NCBI RefSeq assembly: GCF_020639365.1 | Contig: NZ_JAINUL010000001.1 | Coordinates: 1,278,159-1,342,158, forward strand | Length of the DNA stretch: 64,000 nucleotides | Source: Streptomyces flavotricini | GTDB taxonomy: Bacteria > Actinomycetota > Actinomycetes > Streptomycetales > Streptomycetaceae | Direction of reading: 5' to 3' | Part shown: positions 38,875 through 47,492 of the stretch, one piece after another | Position numbering within the stretch: position 1 is the first letter of the stretch | Layout of the letters: every line of letters starts with the position of its first letter | The notes under the pieces: model-generated | The model's input: the letters and a program-made list of their open reading frames with translations, nothing else | Databases searched by the model: none | Told to the model about the DNA's origin: nothing | Made by a program: the position numbers and the translations under genes

Positions 38875-40944
38875 TCAGGAGCCCTGCTCCGTCAGGATGC
38901 CCGGGTCCGAGAGGCCGGCCGCGCCGGTCTCGACCTTGCCCGCGAAGCGGCGGCCGAAGTCCGGCACCTCGGACGCGGTGACCGTCACGTCGTACCAGCG
39001 CCGCGTGTTCCGCAGCGGAACGCTGTACGTGACGGTGGCGCCCTTCGCGACCGCGAGCCGCTTCGGTCCACCGCCGTAGGCATTGGTGACCGTGAGCGTC
39101 GCGGTAGACGCTCCGGCGTTGGTGAGCGTGAGGTCCAGGTTCCCCGTGGTGGCGTTGTGGCGGGCGGTTACCTCGGGGCCGGGGGTGGTGCCGGGGTTGC
39201 GGAAGCCTCGGAGGAAGCCGTTCGGGCCGTGGACCGTCAGGTCGGTGACGCCCGCCGAGTAGACGGTGTTCCAGGTGTCCGAGATCGACTTGCCCGCCTC
39301 GGTGGTGTAGGTCCAGGGCGCGTCGGTCCGGTTGGCGGAGGTGATGTAGAACTGCGCGCCCAGGTCCGGGCCGCCGCTGAACGTCAGCCGGAACGTGCCC
39401 TCGCCGGTGAGCGCGGCGCCGTCCACGTACGGGGCGTACTTCAGCGGACGCGTGTTGCACAGCCCCTTCTCCTGGCGCGGCATGGTCCCCACGGCCGGCG
39501 GGGTGGCCAGGAAGTTGGGGTGGCGCTCGCGGTCCTGCGGCTCCCAGAGACCGGTGTCGGGCAGCCGGACCGCACCGGTGTCCGTACGGGCGAAGTCGAA
39601 GGCGGAGGTCAGGTCACCGCAGACGGCACGGCGCCAGGGCGAGATGTTGGGCTCCTGCACACCGAAGCGCTTCTCCATGAACCGGATGACCGAGGTGTGG
39701 TCGAAGGTCTCGGAGCAGGAGTAGCCACCCGTGCTCCACGGCGAGACGACGAGCATCGGCACGCGGGGGCCCAGGCCGTACGGGCCGGCGACGTAGCCGG
39801 CCTTGCCGGGGAAGACGTCCAGTGTGGTGGAGACGGTCGACAGGCCCTGGTTGGCGTTGGCGGGGGCGTACGGCGGGACGACGTGGTCGAAGAAGCCGTC
39901 GTTCTCGTCGTAGGTGATGAACAGCGCGGTACGGGCCCACACGTCGGGGTTGGAGGTCAGCGCGTCCAGCACCTGCGCGATGTACCAGGCGCCGAAGTTG
40001 GAGGGCCAGTTGGAGTGCTCGCTGAACGCCTCGGGGGCGGCGATCCAGGAGACCTGGGGCAGGGTGCCGGCGGCGACGTCGGCGCGCAGCTTGTCGAAGT
40101 AGCCCTCGCCGGTCCGGGCGTCGGTTCCGGTGCGGGCCTTCTCGTACAGCGGGTTGCCGGGCTGGGCGCTCCGGTAGTTGTTGAAGTAGAGCAGCGAGTT
40201 GTCTCCGTAGTTGCCCCGGAAGGCGTCGTTGATCCAGCCCCAGGAACCGGCGGCGTCGAGGCCGTCGCCGACGTCCTGGTAGACCTTCCAGGAGACTCCG
40301 GCCGCCTCCAGGCGCTCGGGGTACGTGGTCCAGCCGTAGCCGGCCTCGGCATTGTTGAGGACCGGGCCGCCGCCCTTGCCGTCGTTGCCGGTGTGGCCCG
40401 ACCAGAGGTAGTAGCGGTTGGGGTCGGTCGAGCCGATGAACGAGCAGTGGTAGGCGTCGCAGATCGTGAACGCGTCGGCGAGCGCGTAGTGGAACGGGAT
40501 GTCCTCGCGCGTCAGGTGGGCCATCGTCGCCGGCGTCTTGGCGGGCACCCAGTTGTCGTACTTGCCCTTGTTGAAGGCGCTCTGGCCCCCCGCCCAGTCG
40601 TGGTTGAGGCCCTGGAGGTACTCCATGCCGAGGTCGTCGGACGGCGGCCGGAACGGCAGCGTCTCCTTGCCCGCGTTGTCGGTCTGGTGCCAGACGGACT
40701 TGCCGCTGGGCAGGGTCACCGGCCGCGGGTCCCCGAAGCCACGGATACCGCGGAGGGCACCGAAGTAGTGGTCGAAGGAACGGTTCTCCTGCATCAGGAC
40801 CACGACGTGCTCGACATCGGCGATGGTGCCCGTCGTCCCCTGGGCGGGGATGGCGGCGGCGCGCGCGATGCTCTCGTTGAGCAGGGTCAGGGCGGCGGCG
40901 CCGCCGGTGAGCTGGAGGAAACGGCGGCGGTTCAGTTCTGCCAT
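38875..40944 (-). CDS. Tat-exported phosphocholine-specific phospholipase C
   Basis: 689 aa from ATG 40944. The twin-arginine signal NRRRFLQLTGGAAALTLL opens the protein. Phosphoesterase domain (about 45-450) has the signature VLMQENRSFDHYFGALRGI, plus DAYHCSFIGSTDPNRYYLWS and TYDENDGFFDHVVPP. Two beta-sandwich C-terminal DUF756-type domains (about 500-685) follow. It hydrolyses phosphatidylcholine-type lipids outside the cell and is often phosphate-regulated in actinomycetes (recall). No PHO box was identified by eye upstream. Confidence 0.94.
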   Translation of the reverse strand: MAELNRRRFLQLTGGAAALTLLNESIARAAAIPAQGTTGTIADVEHVVVLMQENRSFDHYFGALRGIRGFGDPRPVTLPSGKSVWHQTDNAGKETLPFRPPSDDLGMEYLQGLNHDWAGGQSAFNKGKYDNWVPAKTPATMAHLTREDIPFHYALADAFTICDAYHCSFIGSTDPNRYYLWSGHTGNDGKGGGPVLNNAEAGYGWTTYPERLEAAGVSWKVYQDVGDGLDAAGSWGWINDAFRGNYGDNSLLYFNNYRSAQPGNPLYEKARTGTDARTGEGYFDKLRADVAAGTLPQVSWIAAPEAFSEHSNWPSNFGAWYIAQVLDALTSNPDVWARTALFITYDENDGFFDHVVPPYAPANANQGLSTVSTTLDVFPGKAGYVAGPYGLGPRVPMLVVSPWSTGGYSCSETFDHTSVIRFMEKRFGVQEPNISPWRRAVCGDLTSAFDFARTDTGAVRLPDTGLWEPQDRERHPNFLATPPAVGTMPRQEKGLCNTRPLKYAPYVDGAALTGEGTFRLTFSGGPDLGAQFYITSANRTDAPWTYTTEAGKSISDTWNTVYSAGVTDLTVHGPNGFLRGFRNPGTTPGPEVTARHNATTGNLDLTLTNAGASTATLTVTNAYGGGPKRLAVAKGATVTYSVPLRNTRRWYDVTVTASEVPDFGRRFAGKVETGAAGLSDPGILTEQGS

Positions 40945-41260
40945 GGCGAGAGTGACCTCTGCTTTTGATCGAGGAGTGCTGGAGCGCACCCAGAACAGCG
41001 TGCCGGGACTACCGGAGAGGGAGCCTGACGTGACGGTGGCGGATACGCCAGACGAACGGCAGTCGGATTCCGCAGGAGTTCGGCCAATCTCGGCGGGCGC
41101 GGCACCTGAGGCCCCGCGGGGAGGCGGCGGGACTCCGGGGGAGGCGGCGGGCCTCTCGGGGCACGGACGGCATGCGCGACCGGTTCGCGAACCACGCGGC
41201 GAAGAAGACCCGCGGGCGACGCGCACCCTGCGCTCAATTCACGCCAACGAAGACCTATAC

Positions 41261-41279
41261 TTAGGGCAGCCTTACCTAA
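41261..41279 (+). promoter_or_regulatory. Iron box (DmdR1/IdeR type)
   Basis: TTAGGGCAGCCTTACCTAA matches the actinobacterial iron box TTAGGTTAGGCTAACCTAA at 15 of 19 positions, with intact outer half-sites. It lies 67 bp before the acyltransferase start, and a TATACT (41256-41261) abuts it. The other part of this 400-bp gap (40945-41255) shows nothing further by eye. Confidence 0.85.
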
Positions 41280-41345
41280 TCAGCTCGCGGGTCCGTGTGC
41301 TCATCACCGCCACCGGCCCCGCCGTCACGAAGGAACCGAGACCGC

Positions 41346-41987
41346 ATGAGACCCGAGTCCACCGTCCTCTCCGCCCCGCGCTCCGACGTCCACACGGAGA
41401 CCGTCGAAGGCTTCGGTACCGTCCGCTTCACTCCCGTCGACCCCGCGACGGACTCCGCCGTGCTGCACGCCTGGGTGGTCGAGGAGCGCGCCGAATTCTG
41501 GGGCATGAACGGCGCCAGCCGTGAGCTGGTGCAGGAGATCTACGAGGACGTGGACCGCCGGGACACCCATCACGCGTTCATGGTCCGCCTGGACGACGAG
41601 CCCGTGGCGCTCTTTCAGACCTACCAGCCGGAGGAGGACCGGGTCAGCGAGTGCTACGAGGTACGGGAGGGTGACATCGGCGTCCACCTCATGCTCGCGC
41701 CGATCGCCGGCCGGCCCCGGCCCGGCTTCAGCAGGACCCTCGTCGACTCGCTCATCCGCTTCACGTTCCGCGACCCGGTCATCCGGCGCGCGGTGGGCGA
41801 GCCCGACGCCCGCAACGAGAAGGCCGTCGCCCTCCTGGCTCGCATCGGCTTCGTACGGCAGGGCGAGATCACCCTGCCCGAGATCGACCTGCCGGAGATC
41901 TACCTGCCCGAGAAGCGGGCGGTGCTGGCCTTCCTCGACCGCCCCGAGCGGCTCCCCGCGGCACAGGGCGCCCCGTTGCAGCCGTAG
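41346..41987 (+). CDS. GNAT acyltransferase, siderophore type (AlcB/IucB-like)
   Basis: 213 aa from ATG 41346 (AAGGAA upstream). The AlcB-type GNAT pattern: LHAWVVEERAEFWGMNGAS, ALFQTYQPEEDRVSECYEV, GDIGVHLMLAPIAGRPRPG (acyl-CoA loop) and GEPDARNEKAVALLARIGF. Such enzymes acylate N-hydroxylysine or hydroxylated diamines in hydroxamate siderophore synthesis. No other siderophore gene is nearby, so it is a stand-alone enzyme under an iron box, possibly supplying a pathway elsewhere. The repeated LPEIDLPEIYLPEKR tail is notable. A hairpin terminator follows. Confidence 0.87.
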   Translation: MRPESTVLSAPRSDVHTETVEGFGTVRFTPVDPATDSAVLHAWVVEERAEFWGMNGASRELVQEIYEDVDRRDTHHAFMVRLDDEPVALFQTYQPEEDRVSECYEVREGDIGVHLMLAPIAGRPRPGFSRTLVDSLIRFTFRDPVIRRAVGEPDARNEKAVALLARIGFVRQGEITLPEIDLPEIYLPEKRAVLAFLDRPERLPAAQGAPLQP

Positions 41988-42023
41988 GCGGTGTCCGCGA
42001 AGTCCCGATCTTCCGCAAAGTCC

Positions 42024-42057
42024 CGCCTGTCCGCCGCCCCCCGTCGGCGGGCAGGCG
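42024..42057 (+). terminator. 13-bp hairpin terminator
   Basis: Arms 42024-42036 and 42045-42057, one G-U pair, 8-nt loop; starts 36 bp after the acyltransferase stop. The remaining gap up to 42268 shows no supported gene. Confidence 0.75.
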
Positions 42058-42268
42058 ACGCTCACCGAGGGCCCTTCCGGGAGGCGGCGTCCGTCGCGGC
42101 GTTGCGTTCAGAGACGTTCCGTACGAGTTCGGGCGCAGGCCGCGACGACGCCGTCTCGGCCCCGGACCGGGAGGAGCCGCCGGTGTGGCTCCGCCGTGAC
42201 CTCCAACCGGCCGACGTCCTCGCCTCGGCCGGGCCGGTCTCCGGCGTGATCGGCTTCGCCGCCCTCGG

Positions 42269-42391
42269 TCAGCGGCGGTCGGATCCGCCTTCCTCCCGAC
42301 GCCTGCGGCGGTTTCGGCCGAGGGCCCCCGCCAGACCGATCAAGCCGCCTGAGATCGCGCCGGCCACGAGGATGCGCAGCAGGTCTTCCAT
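42269..42391 (-). CDS. Small single-pass membrane protein (40 aa)
   Basis: ATG 42391 with GGAGGAGGAG a few bases upstream, an unusually strong ribosome site. Begins MEDLLRILVAGAISGGLIGL; the hydrophobic N-terminal half is followed by a very basic RNRRRRREE stretch. Glycine-rich helix resembling small YtxH-type or GlsB-like membrane peptides, but too short to assign. Confidence 0.7.
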   Translation of the reverse strand: MEDLLRILVAGAISGGLIGLAGALGRNRRRRREEGGSDRR

Positions 42392-42564
42392 CGAGTACTC
42401 CTCCTCCGGGCCAGGTTCACCGTCGCCCGTCCCCGCTCGGCCGCCCGACGGAGATCGCTCTCCTCGCGGCCGGGCCGTGGTCCGTGCTCGGGTGCCTGAT
42501 CAACTACGAACGGGACACTATCGACGCGCGTACGGCCTGGCTTGGACAAATTTGACCTCACCCC

Positions 42565-43434
42565 TCACAGGGCGAGCGCACCCTCCGCCACGCGGGCGGC
42601 GGCCATCCGACCGGGAGTGGTCTCGGCCAGGGCACGGAACTCGCGGTTGAGGTGTGCCTGGTCGTAGAAGCCGCAGGCCTCGGTCACTTCGGTCAGGTTC
42701 ACGCCCTCGCGGGTGAGCAGCCGCGCCGCCCGGTGGAAGCGCAGCACGCGGGCGGACATCTTGGGGGTCAGGCCCACCTGTTCGGTGAAGCGGCGGATCA
42801 AGTGGCCCTGGCTCCAGCCCACTTCGGCCGCGATCCGGCCGACCGGAATCGCCCCGCCGGCGCGGGACAGCAGCTGCCAGGCGTGGCTCACCTCGGGCGC
42901 GGGATCCGGGCCGCGCCCGATCCGGGCCGACAGCGCGATGTCCAGGAGGTCGAACCGGGCTCCCCAGTCGGCGGTGTCCGCGAGCTGCTCGGTCAGCACT
43001 CCGGCCCCGGGTCCGAGGACGTCGCAGAGACCGACCACCCTGTTGGTCAACTCGCTCATCGGCAGTGCGAAGAGCCGGTAGGCACCCAGCGGCGTCAACT
43101 CGAGCCGGATCGCCTCCTGTCCACCCGGATGGTCACACACCCGGGGGCCGTCCTCCAGACCCGCGACCAGCGATCCGGTGACCAGGCCGTCCGGACTCGG
43201 GCCGTCTCCCAGTCGGCGTACCTGGGTGAACGGCTCCCCCAGATTGATCACCACGACCGCTCGGCCCGTGGGGACCAGCCGCACGCGATAGGGCGTGGCC
43301 GCCGCCTCCCAGTAACCGGCATAGCTGTGCACGAAGGGGCGCAGCTGGGGAGGCCACGGACGGGTGACCCGCCACCGGCCGCCCACCCGGGTCATCTCGA
43401 CCGCCCGGCCGGCCTTGACTGTGCTTGCGCCCAC
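42565..43434 (-). CDS. AraC-family transcriptional regulator
   Basis: 289 aa from GTG 43434 (purine-rich GGGAGGGGG upstream). N-terminal ligand-type region (about 20-170) includes YRVRLVPTGRAVVVINLG. C-terminal two-HTH domain (about 190-285): GRIAAEVGWSQGHLIRRFTE, VGLTPKMSARVLRFHRAARL, TEVTEACGFYDQAHLNREFR. Divergent from the dienelactone hydrolase across 95 bp, so probably its regulator. Confidence 0.93.
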   Translation of the reverse strand: MGASTVKAGRAVEMTRVGGRWRVTRPWPPQLRPFVHSYAGYWEAAATPYRVRLVPTGRAVVVINLGEPFTQVRRLGDGPSPDGLVTGSLVAGLEDGPRVCDHPGGQEAIRLELTPLGAYRLFALPMSELTNRVVGLCDVLGPGAGVLTEQLADTADWGARFDLLDIALSARIGRGPDPAPEVSHAWQLLSRAGGAIPVGRIAAEVGWSQGHLIRRFTEQVGLTPKMSARVLRFHRAARLLTREGVNLTEVTEACGFYDQAHLNREFRALAETTPGRMAAARVAEGALAL

Positions 43435-43529
43435 CCCTGTCCCCCTCCCGCCTCCCGTGGCGACGAGGAGCTGGCTGTGACGCCGGCCCAGTGATCTACT
43501 GGCATCGGTCCAAGGAAGGAAGATCCATC

Positions 43530-44285
43530 ATGCCCACCAAGACGTCGACGTTACAGATTCCCACCATGGACGGCCAGGCCGACGCCTTCGCCGCGTTTCC
43601 CGGCGACGGCGAGCGGCACCCGGGGGTGCTGCTGTACATGGACGCCTTCGGCCTGCGCCCCGAGTTGGAGGCGAAGGCCCGCGAACTGGCCGGGCACGGC
43701 TACTACGTGCTCGTCCCCAACGTGTACTACCGGCACCGCCCTGCACCGGTGATCGAACTTCCCGAGCACATCACGGCGGAGGACCGGCCCGCGCTCTTCG
43801 GCCGGTTGATGCCCTTGATCGAGGCGCACACCACCGAACGCGCCCTGCGCGACGCCGACGCCTACCTGCGGTTCCTCACCGCGCAGCCCGAGGTCGGCGC
43901 GGGACCGGTCGCCGCGATCGGCTACTGCATGGGGGCCGTCCTGGCGATGCGCACGGCGACGGCACATCCCGACCGGGTCGCCGCCGTGGCCGGATTCCAT
44001 CCCGCCCCCCTGGTCACGGACGCGCCCGACAGCGCGCACCGCCTCGTCCCGAAGCTCACGGCCGAAGTCCACCTCGGCCTCGCCGAGAACGACATGCGGC
44101 CCGAGGCCGTCGACGAGCTGAGCCGGGCCCTGGACGCCGCAGGCGTGGGCCACGCCATCGAGCTCTACGCCGGCACCGTCCACGGCTTCACGATGTCCGA
44201 CACCGCCGCCTTCGACGCCTCCGCACTACAGCGCCACTGGGAGCGCCTGCTCCCCCTCCTGTCCCGCACCCTGACCGGTGGCTGA
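43530..44285 (+). CDS. Dienelactone hydrolase family protein
   Basis: 251 aa. AAGGAAGGA (43512-43520) fixes ATG 43530. Alpha/beta hydrolase with a Cys nucleophile in AAIGYCMGAVLAM, a Asp-containing AENDMRP strand end and His in YAGTVHGFTMSD, the DLH triad. Expected to hydrolyse a lactone or ester; true substrate unknown. Divergent AraC gene; a terminator hairpin follows. Confidence 0.92.
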   Translation: MPTKTSTLQIPTMDGQADAFAAFPGDGERHPGVLLYMDAFGLRPELEAKARELAGHGYYVLVPNVYYRHRPAPVIELPEHITAEDRPALFGRLMPLIEAHTTERALRDADAYLRFLTAQPEVGAGPVAAIGYCMGAVLAMRTATAHPDRVAAVAGFHPAPLVTDAPDSAHRLVPKLTAEVHLGLAENDMRPEAVDELSRALDAAGVGHAIELYAGTVHGFTMSDTAAFDASALQRHWERLLPLLSRTLTGG

Positions 44286-44313
44286 GACGGGCGCACCGGG
44301 CGCACACGCGGCA

Positions 44314-44344
44314 GGCCCGGTGCTCCGGCCGGGAGCACCGGGCC
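44314..44344. terminator. 13-bp hairpin terminator between convergent genes
   Basis: Arms 44314-44326 and 44332-44344 are perfectly complementary with a 5-nt loop; 28 bp after the hydrolase stop. Could serve both convergent units. Confidence 0.8.
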
Positions 44345-44404
44345 GTACGGCTCGCACGGCATGCGCGGGCACCCGGGCGTCACGGGATCCCGCGTTCCGA
44401 CGGC

Positions 44405-44614
44405 CTAGACCTGAGGCGGGCGGTCCTGAGGCGGGCGGTCCTGAGGCTTGTCCGTTCCCAGCTGCTCGTTGATCTTCTGCTGGGCCATGTCGACCTGACT
44501 CTGGTACTTGCTGCCGGTCTTCGCGTCGACGGCGTCGCCGGCCTTGTCGACCCCTTGTCGGGCTACGTCCTCATGGCCCTTGAGCAGGCCCTTGAGCTTG
44601 TCAAGCATCGACAT
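44405..44614 (-). CDS. Rv0909-like antitoxin family / CsbD-like small protein
   Basis: 69 aa. GGAGG precedes ATG 44614; a second ATG two codons later is possible. MLDKLKGLLKGHEDVARQGV, then DAKTGSKYQSQVDMAQQKIN fits the small actinobacterial family usually annotated as antitoxin Rv0909-like. No toxin lies adjacent, so a toxin-antitoxin role is doubtful here. The C-terminus has an in-frame 15-bp duplication giving a repeated Pro-Gln-Asp-Arg-Pro tail. Confidence 0.8.
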   Translation of the reverse strand: MSMLDKLKGLLKGHEDVARQGVDKAGDAVDAKTGSKYQSQVDMAQQKINEQLGTDKPQDRPPQDRPPQV

Positions 44615-44757
44615 CACGGCCTCCTTGGAAATGCTGGCGCCACCAGCATCCCGAGATCCGCCGGGTTCCGCATCCCGAGCGCCTGATGCCCTTCCCTCCC
44701 CCCGTCGCATGTCCGCGATCACCCTCGCTACTGTCGGTGCCCCGAGGGAGGGCGCGC

Positions 44758-45618
44758 ATGGAGCAGTTACGGTCGGGGGATCCTCGACGGATCGGCCCGT
44801 TTCAGGTCATGGCACGCGTCGGTTGTGGTGGCATGGGCACGGTCTACCTGGGATCCCGGGACGCAGGAGAGGACCCGGTGGCCGTCAAGACGATCAAAAC
44901 GGAGCACACACAGGACCCGGACTTCCGGCGACGGTTCACCCGCGAGGTCTTCGCGGCGAGCCGCATCCGCAATCCGCACGTCGCGCGCGTGATCGGCTTC
45001 GACGTCGACGCCTCCGAGCCTTGGCTCGCCACCGAGTACGTACGAGGCCCGTCCCTGAGGGAACGCGTCAGGCGGCAGGGCCCTCTGCGGCCCACACAGG
45101 TGATCAAGCTCGGCATCGGCCTGACGACCGGGCTGACGGCCATCCACGGGGCCGGCCTGGTCCATCGGGACTTGAAGCCGGGCAACATTCTCCTGACGGA
45201 CGACGACCCCAAGATCATCGACTTCGGTCTTGCCCACGCCCATGACTTCAGCTCGGTCACGCACACGGGAGCGGCTCTCGGTACACCCGGGTATTTCTCC
45301 CCGGAGCAGGTGGACGGGCGGCGTCACGCCGGACCGGCGACCGACGTATTCGCCCTGGGAGCCGTTCTGGCCTACGCATCGAGCGGCACTCCCCCTTTCG
45401 GGCAAGGCGAATTCGCGGTCCTGGCGTATCGGGTGACCCATCTTGAACCAGACCTGTCCGGTGTTCCCCTCGGATTGCGGGAGTTGACCGAGGCCTGCCT
45501 GGCGAAGAATCCGGAACAGCGCCCTTCGCTTCGCCTCCTGCTTCGCCGCCCGTTTCGCCGTCCCCCAGCAGGTCGCCCAGCCCGTCGCCCGCACATGATG
45601 AGTACACGAAAAGACTGA
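44758..45618 (+). CDS. Ser/Thr protein kinase, C-terminally frameshifted
   Basis: 286 aa; GGGAGG eight bases before the ATG. Complete kinase core: VGCGGMGTVYL, AVKTIK, HRDLKPGNILL, DFGLAHAHDF, SPEQ and CLAKNPEQRPS. After that the frame gives an implausible Arg-rich tail. The other frame continues as a Pro/Ser linker (PFASPPASPPVSPSPSRSPS) running straight into the 45657-46028 gene with no stop. So the gene most likely lost one base near 45525-45545. A -1 shift (programmed or mutational) would restore about 423 aa. The kinase domain may still be made. Confidence 0.85.
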   Translation: MEQLRSGDPRRIGPFQVMARVGCGGMGTVYLGSRDAGEDPVAVKTIKTEHTQDPDFRRRFTREVFAASRIRNPHVARVIGFDVDASEPWLATEYVRGPSLRERVRRQGPLRPTQVIKLGIGLTTGLTAIHGAGLVHRDLKPGNILLTDDDPKIIDFGLAHAHDFSSVTHTGAALGTPGYFSPEQVDGRRHAGPATDVFALGAVLAYASSGTPPFGQGEFAVLAYRVTHLEPDLSGVPLGLRELTEACLAKNPEQRPSLRLLLRRPFRRPPAGRPARRPHMMSTRKD

Positions 45619-45656
45619 TTTCATCACTGCAATACGATCCGGTCCAGAACGGCTGC

Positions 45657-46028
45657 ATGATGGAACAGACCACCCCTCTCAAATCGGCCGCCGGCTATGG
45701 AATCACCGTCACACCTCTGGAGAGGAAGGGCAGTTTCCTGTCCCGGGCCAGAATCACCGTTCGCGTCAACACCTCGGAAGTGAGAAGCGAGCCGACCGTG
45801 GTCCACGTCACCTTTCCGAAGGGGGAGGACACCTACCTGGAGGTGCCCGAGGGCCGCGAACAGTGGTCTTTCACCTGGCCTGACCAGCTGGTCGGGCAAC
45901 TGACGCGCCCTGTGTCGAACACGCCCGCAGTGGCACTGGCGGGTCCCTACACCGTTGTGATCGTCCGTGGCAGCGTGCTGGGGTGCAACGGGTTCTTGGG
46001 TGACGTCAAGGGCCGGGGCGAAGCCTGA
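45657..46028 (+). CDS. Beta-rich domain, probable C-terminus of the frameshifted kinase
   Basis: 123 aa from ATG 45657 but no ribosome-binding site, and the reading frame continues upstream into the kinase linker. Contains a beta-sandwich-like pattern (GITVTPLERKGSFLSRARIT, VVHVTFPKGEDTYLEVPE, AGPYTVVIVRGSVLGCNGFL). No membrane helix in between, so the full protein would be soluble. Not recognised as a known domain. Third-position GC is lower than in neighbours, hinting at transferred DNA. Confidence 0.55.
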   Translation: MMEQTTPLKSAAGYGITVTPLERKGSFLSRARITVRVNTSEVRSEPTVVHVTFPKGEDTYLEVPEGREQWSFTWPDQLVGQLTRPVSNTPAVALAGPYTVVIVRGSVLGCNGFLGDVKGRGEA

Positions 46029-46146
46029 GCGGCGTCGGCCGGGAGGCCGCGACGGTACTGTCGTGGCGCGTCGGGCGGCCTGGAGCGGAAGGGATTGCTC
46101 CGCGCACGCCGAGCCGACCGGCGGCCCCTTCAGGCGAGGGTGACCC

Positions 46147-46932
46147 TCAGTTGCCGTCGGCCAGGACGTCGAGGGTCTCGGCGAACAGGTCGTACGGCTC
46201 CCCTCCGGCGTCAGGACGTGGGACAGGTGCGCGCGGGCGGTCACGGCGTTCCGCCAGAGGAGGGTTGCCGGGGCGGTGTGGCCGAAGTTGCCGCCCAGGG
46301 GTCCCCTCCAGTTCCAGGTCGATCAGATCCGCGCCGTGGGCGGACGGGCACCAGGCGCTGACGGTGGCCCACAGGGGCAGGTCCGTGAACGGCGCGCCCC
46401 GGTCGTCCCGTACCTTCAGGACGGCTTCCCCCAGGTCCAGCGACCGCCGGGTGCCCGCCACCAGTGCGCTTCGCATTTCGTCACCCGGGGCGAACCCCCG
46501 CAGGACGATCGGGCGTTCCGTCCGCACGGGCGGCAGGATCCGGGTGAACTCACGGCAGGCGCCCGGCCGGCGGTGCTCGTCGTGCAGCCGCACCGGACCG
46601 CGGTACCCCTCGGGCGGACCGTGGTGGTCGTCCAGGGCCGTGAGTACGAGCCCGTCCCTCCCCGCGCGCCGGCCGAGGCTCTCGGCGTCCTCCAGGAGTC
46701 AGGGGCCGAGCTCCCCGTCCTCCGGCACCCACCACACCCTGCGGCCGATCCGGCCGCGCGGGTCGGCGCCATCCGGCACCCAGCCGGACCGTTCGTACGT
46801 CTCGCGCCGGCCTCCTCCGAACAGACCCTCCGCCTCGGCGCAGGCGCCCCAGTCGTGGCCGAACTCGGTGTCGGTCAGCGTGTACCGCGCTCCGCCGCGA
46901 CGGGCCTCATGCCCAGGCCAGGTGGGCGTCAT
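46147..46932 (-). pseudogene. Hypothetical protein gene with in-frame TGA and two frameshifts
   Basis: Minus-strand gene starting ATG 46932, six bases after the upstream stop. It reads MTPTWPGHEARRGGARYTL to PEDGELGP, hits TGA (46701-46699), then continues in the same frame as LLEDAESLGRRAGRDGLVLT. Near 46310 the frame must shift once to give GGNFGHTAPATLLWRNAVTA, and near 46205 shift back to give EPYDLFAETLDVLADGN. Both shifts fall at GGGG runs (one extra G, then one missing). The function of the ancestor is not recognised. Confidence 0.75.
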
Positions 46933-46938
46933 GGAGTC

Positions 46939-47304
46939 TCAGCCGTGCCGCAGCTCGGCCCAGGTGCGGGCATCCACCACGCCGGTGGTCGGAAGGCCGC
47001 GCTCGCCCTGGAAGAACTCCGTCGCCGACGTGGCGTCCGGGCCGAAGACGCCCTCGGGCTCCTCCTCGGTCAGCTGCAGGCCGGTCCAGAACCGCAGCAG
47101 GCACTGGGCTTCCTTCACCGTGTTGCCGGTGCTGCCGGCCTGGACGGTGGGCGGGGGGTTCCTGTGGTCGAAGCCGCAGGACAGCCCCTGGATGTCCGGC
47201 CCGTCGGCCGCCGAGGCGGTGCCCGTGGTGAGCGCCGCCGCGCCGATCAGGAGGGAGGCGACGATCGTGGCCGTTGCCGCCGATTTACGCATGAGTAAAT
47301 TCAT
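46939..47304 (-). CDS. Secreted peptidoglycan-binding protein
   Basis: 121 aa from ATG 47304, or ATG 47292 four codons later; neither has an ideal ribosome site. Signal peptide (RKSAATATIVASLLIGAAAL, cleavage near TASA-ADG). C-terminal PG_binding_1 domain: VKEAQCLLRFWTGLQ, then GVFGPDATSATEFFQGERGL and GVVDARTWAEL. Two cysteines (SCGFDHR, AQCLLRF) could pair. Exported, cell-wall bound, no enzymatic domain. Confidence 0.85.
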   Translation of the reverse strand: MNLLMRKSAATATIVASLLIGAAALTTGTASAADGPDIQGLSCGFDHRNPPPTVQAGSTGNTVKEAQCLLRFWTGLQLTEEEPEGVFGPDATSATEFFQGERGLPTTGVVDARTWAELRHG

Positions 47305-47492
47305 GCCCCTGACTCTAATGATCACCTCGATACGCGTGAAAGGGATTTTGCGAGGGCGTCCAGGGTGAGGTGGTCCTCGGGGGTCCCGCCGGCGCGACGG
47401 CCGCGACCGGTGGCCCTCCGGGCCCGCGCCGCCGCAGCTCACGGAGGTCACTCCCCTGGCCGTCGGCGGCGAACAGCCGCACCCGGCCGTCG

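Noticed and set aside
44405..44614. Toxin-antitoxin pair
   Set aside because: Only the antitoxin-like protein is present; neither neighbour resembles a toxin.
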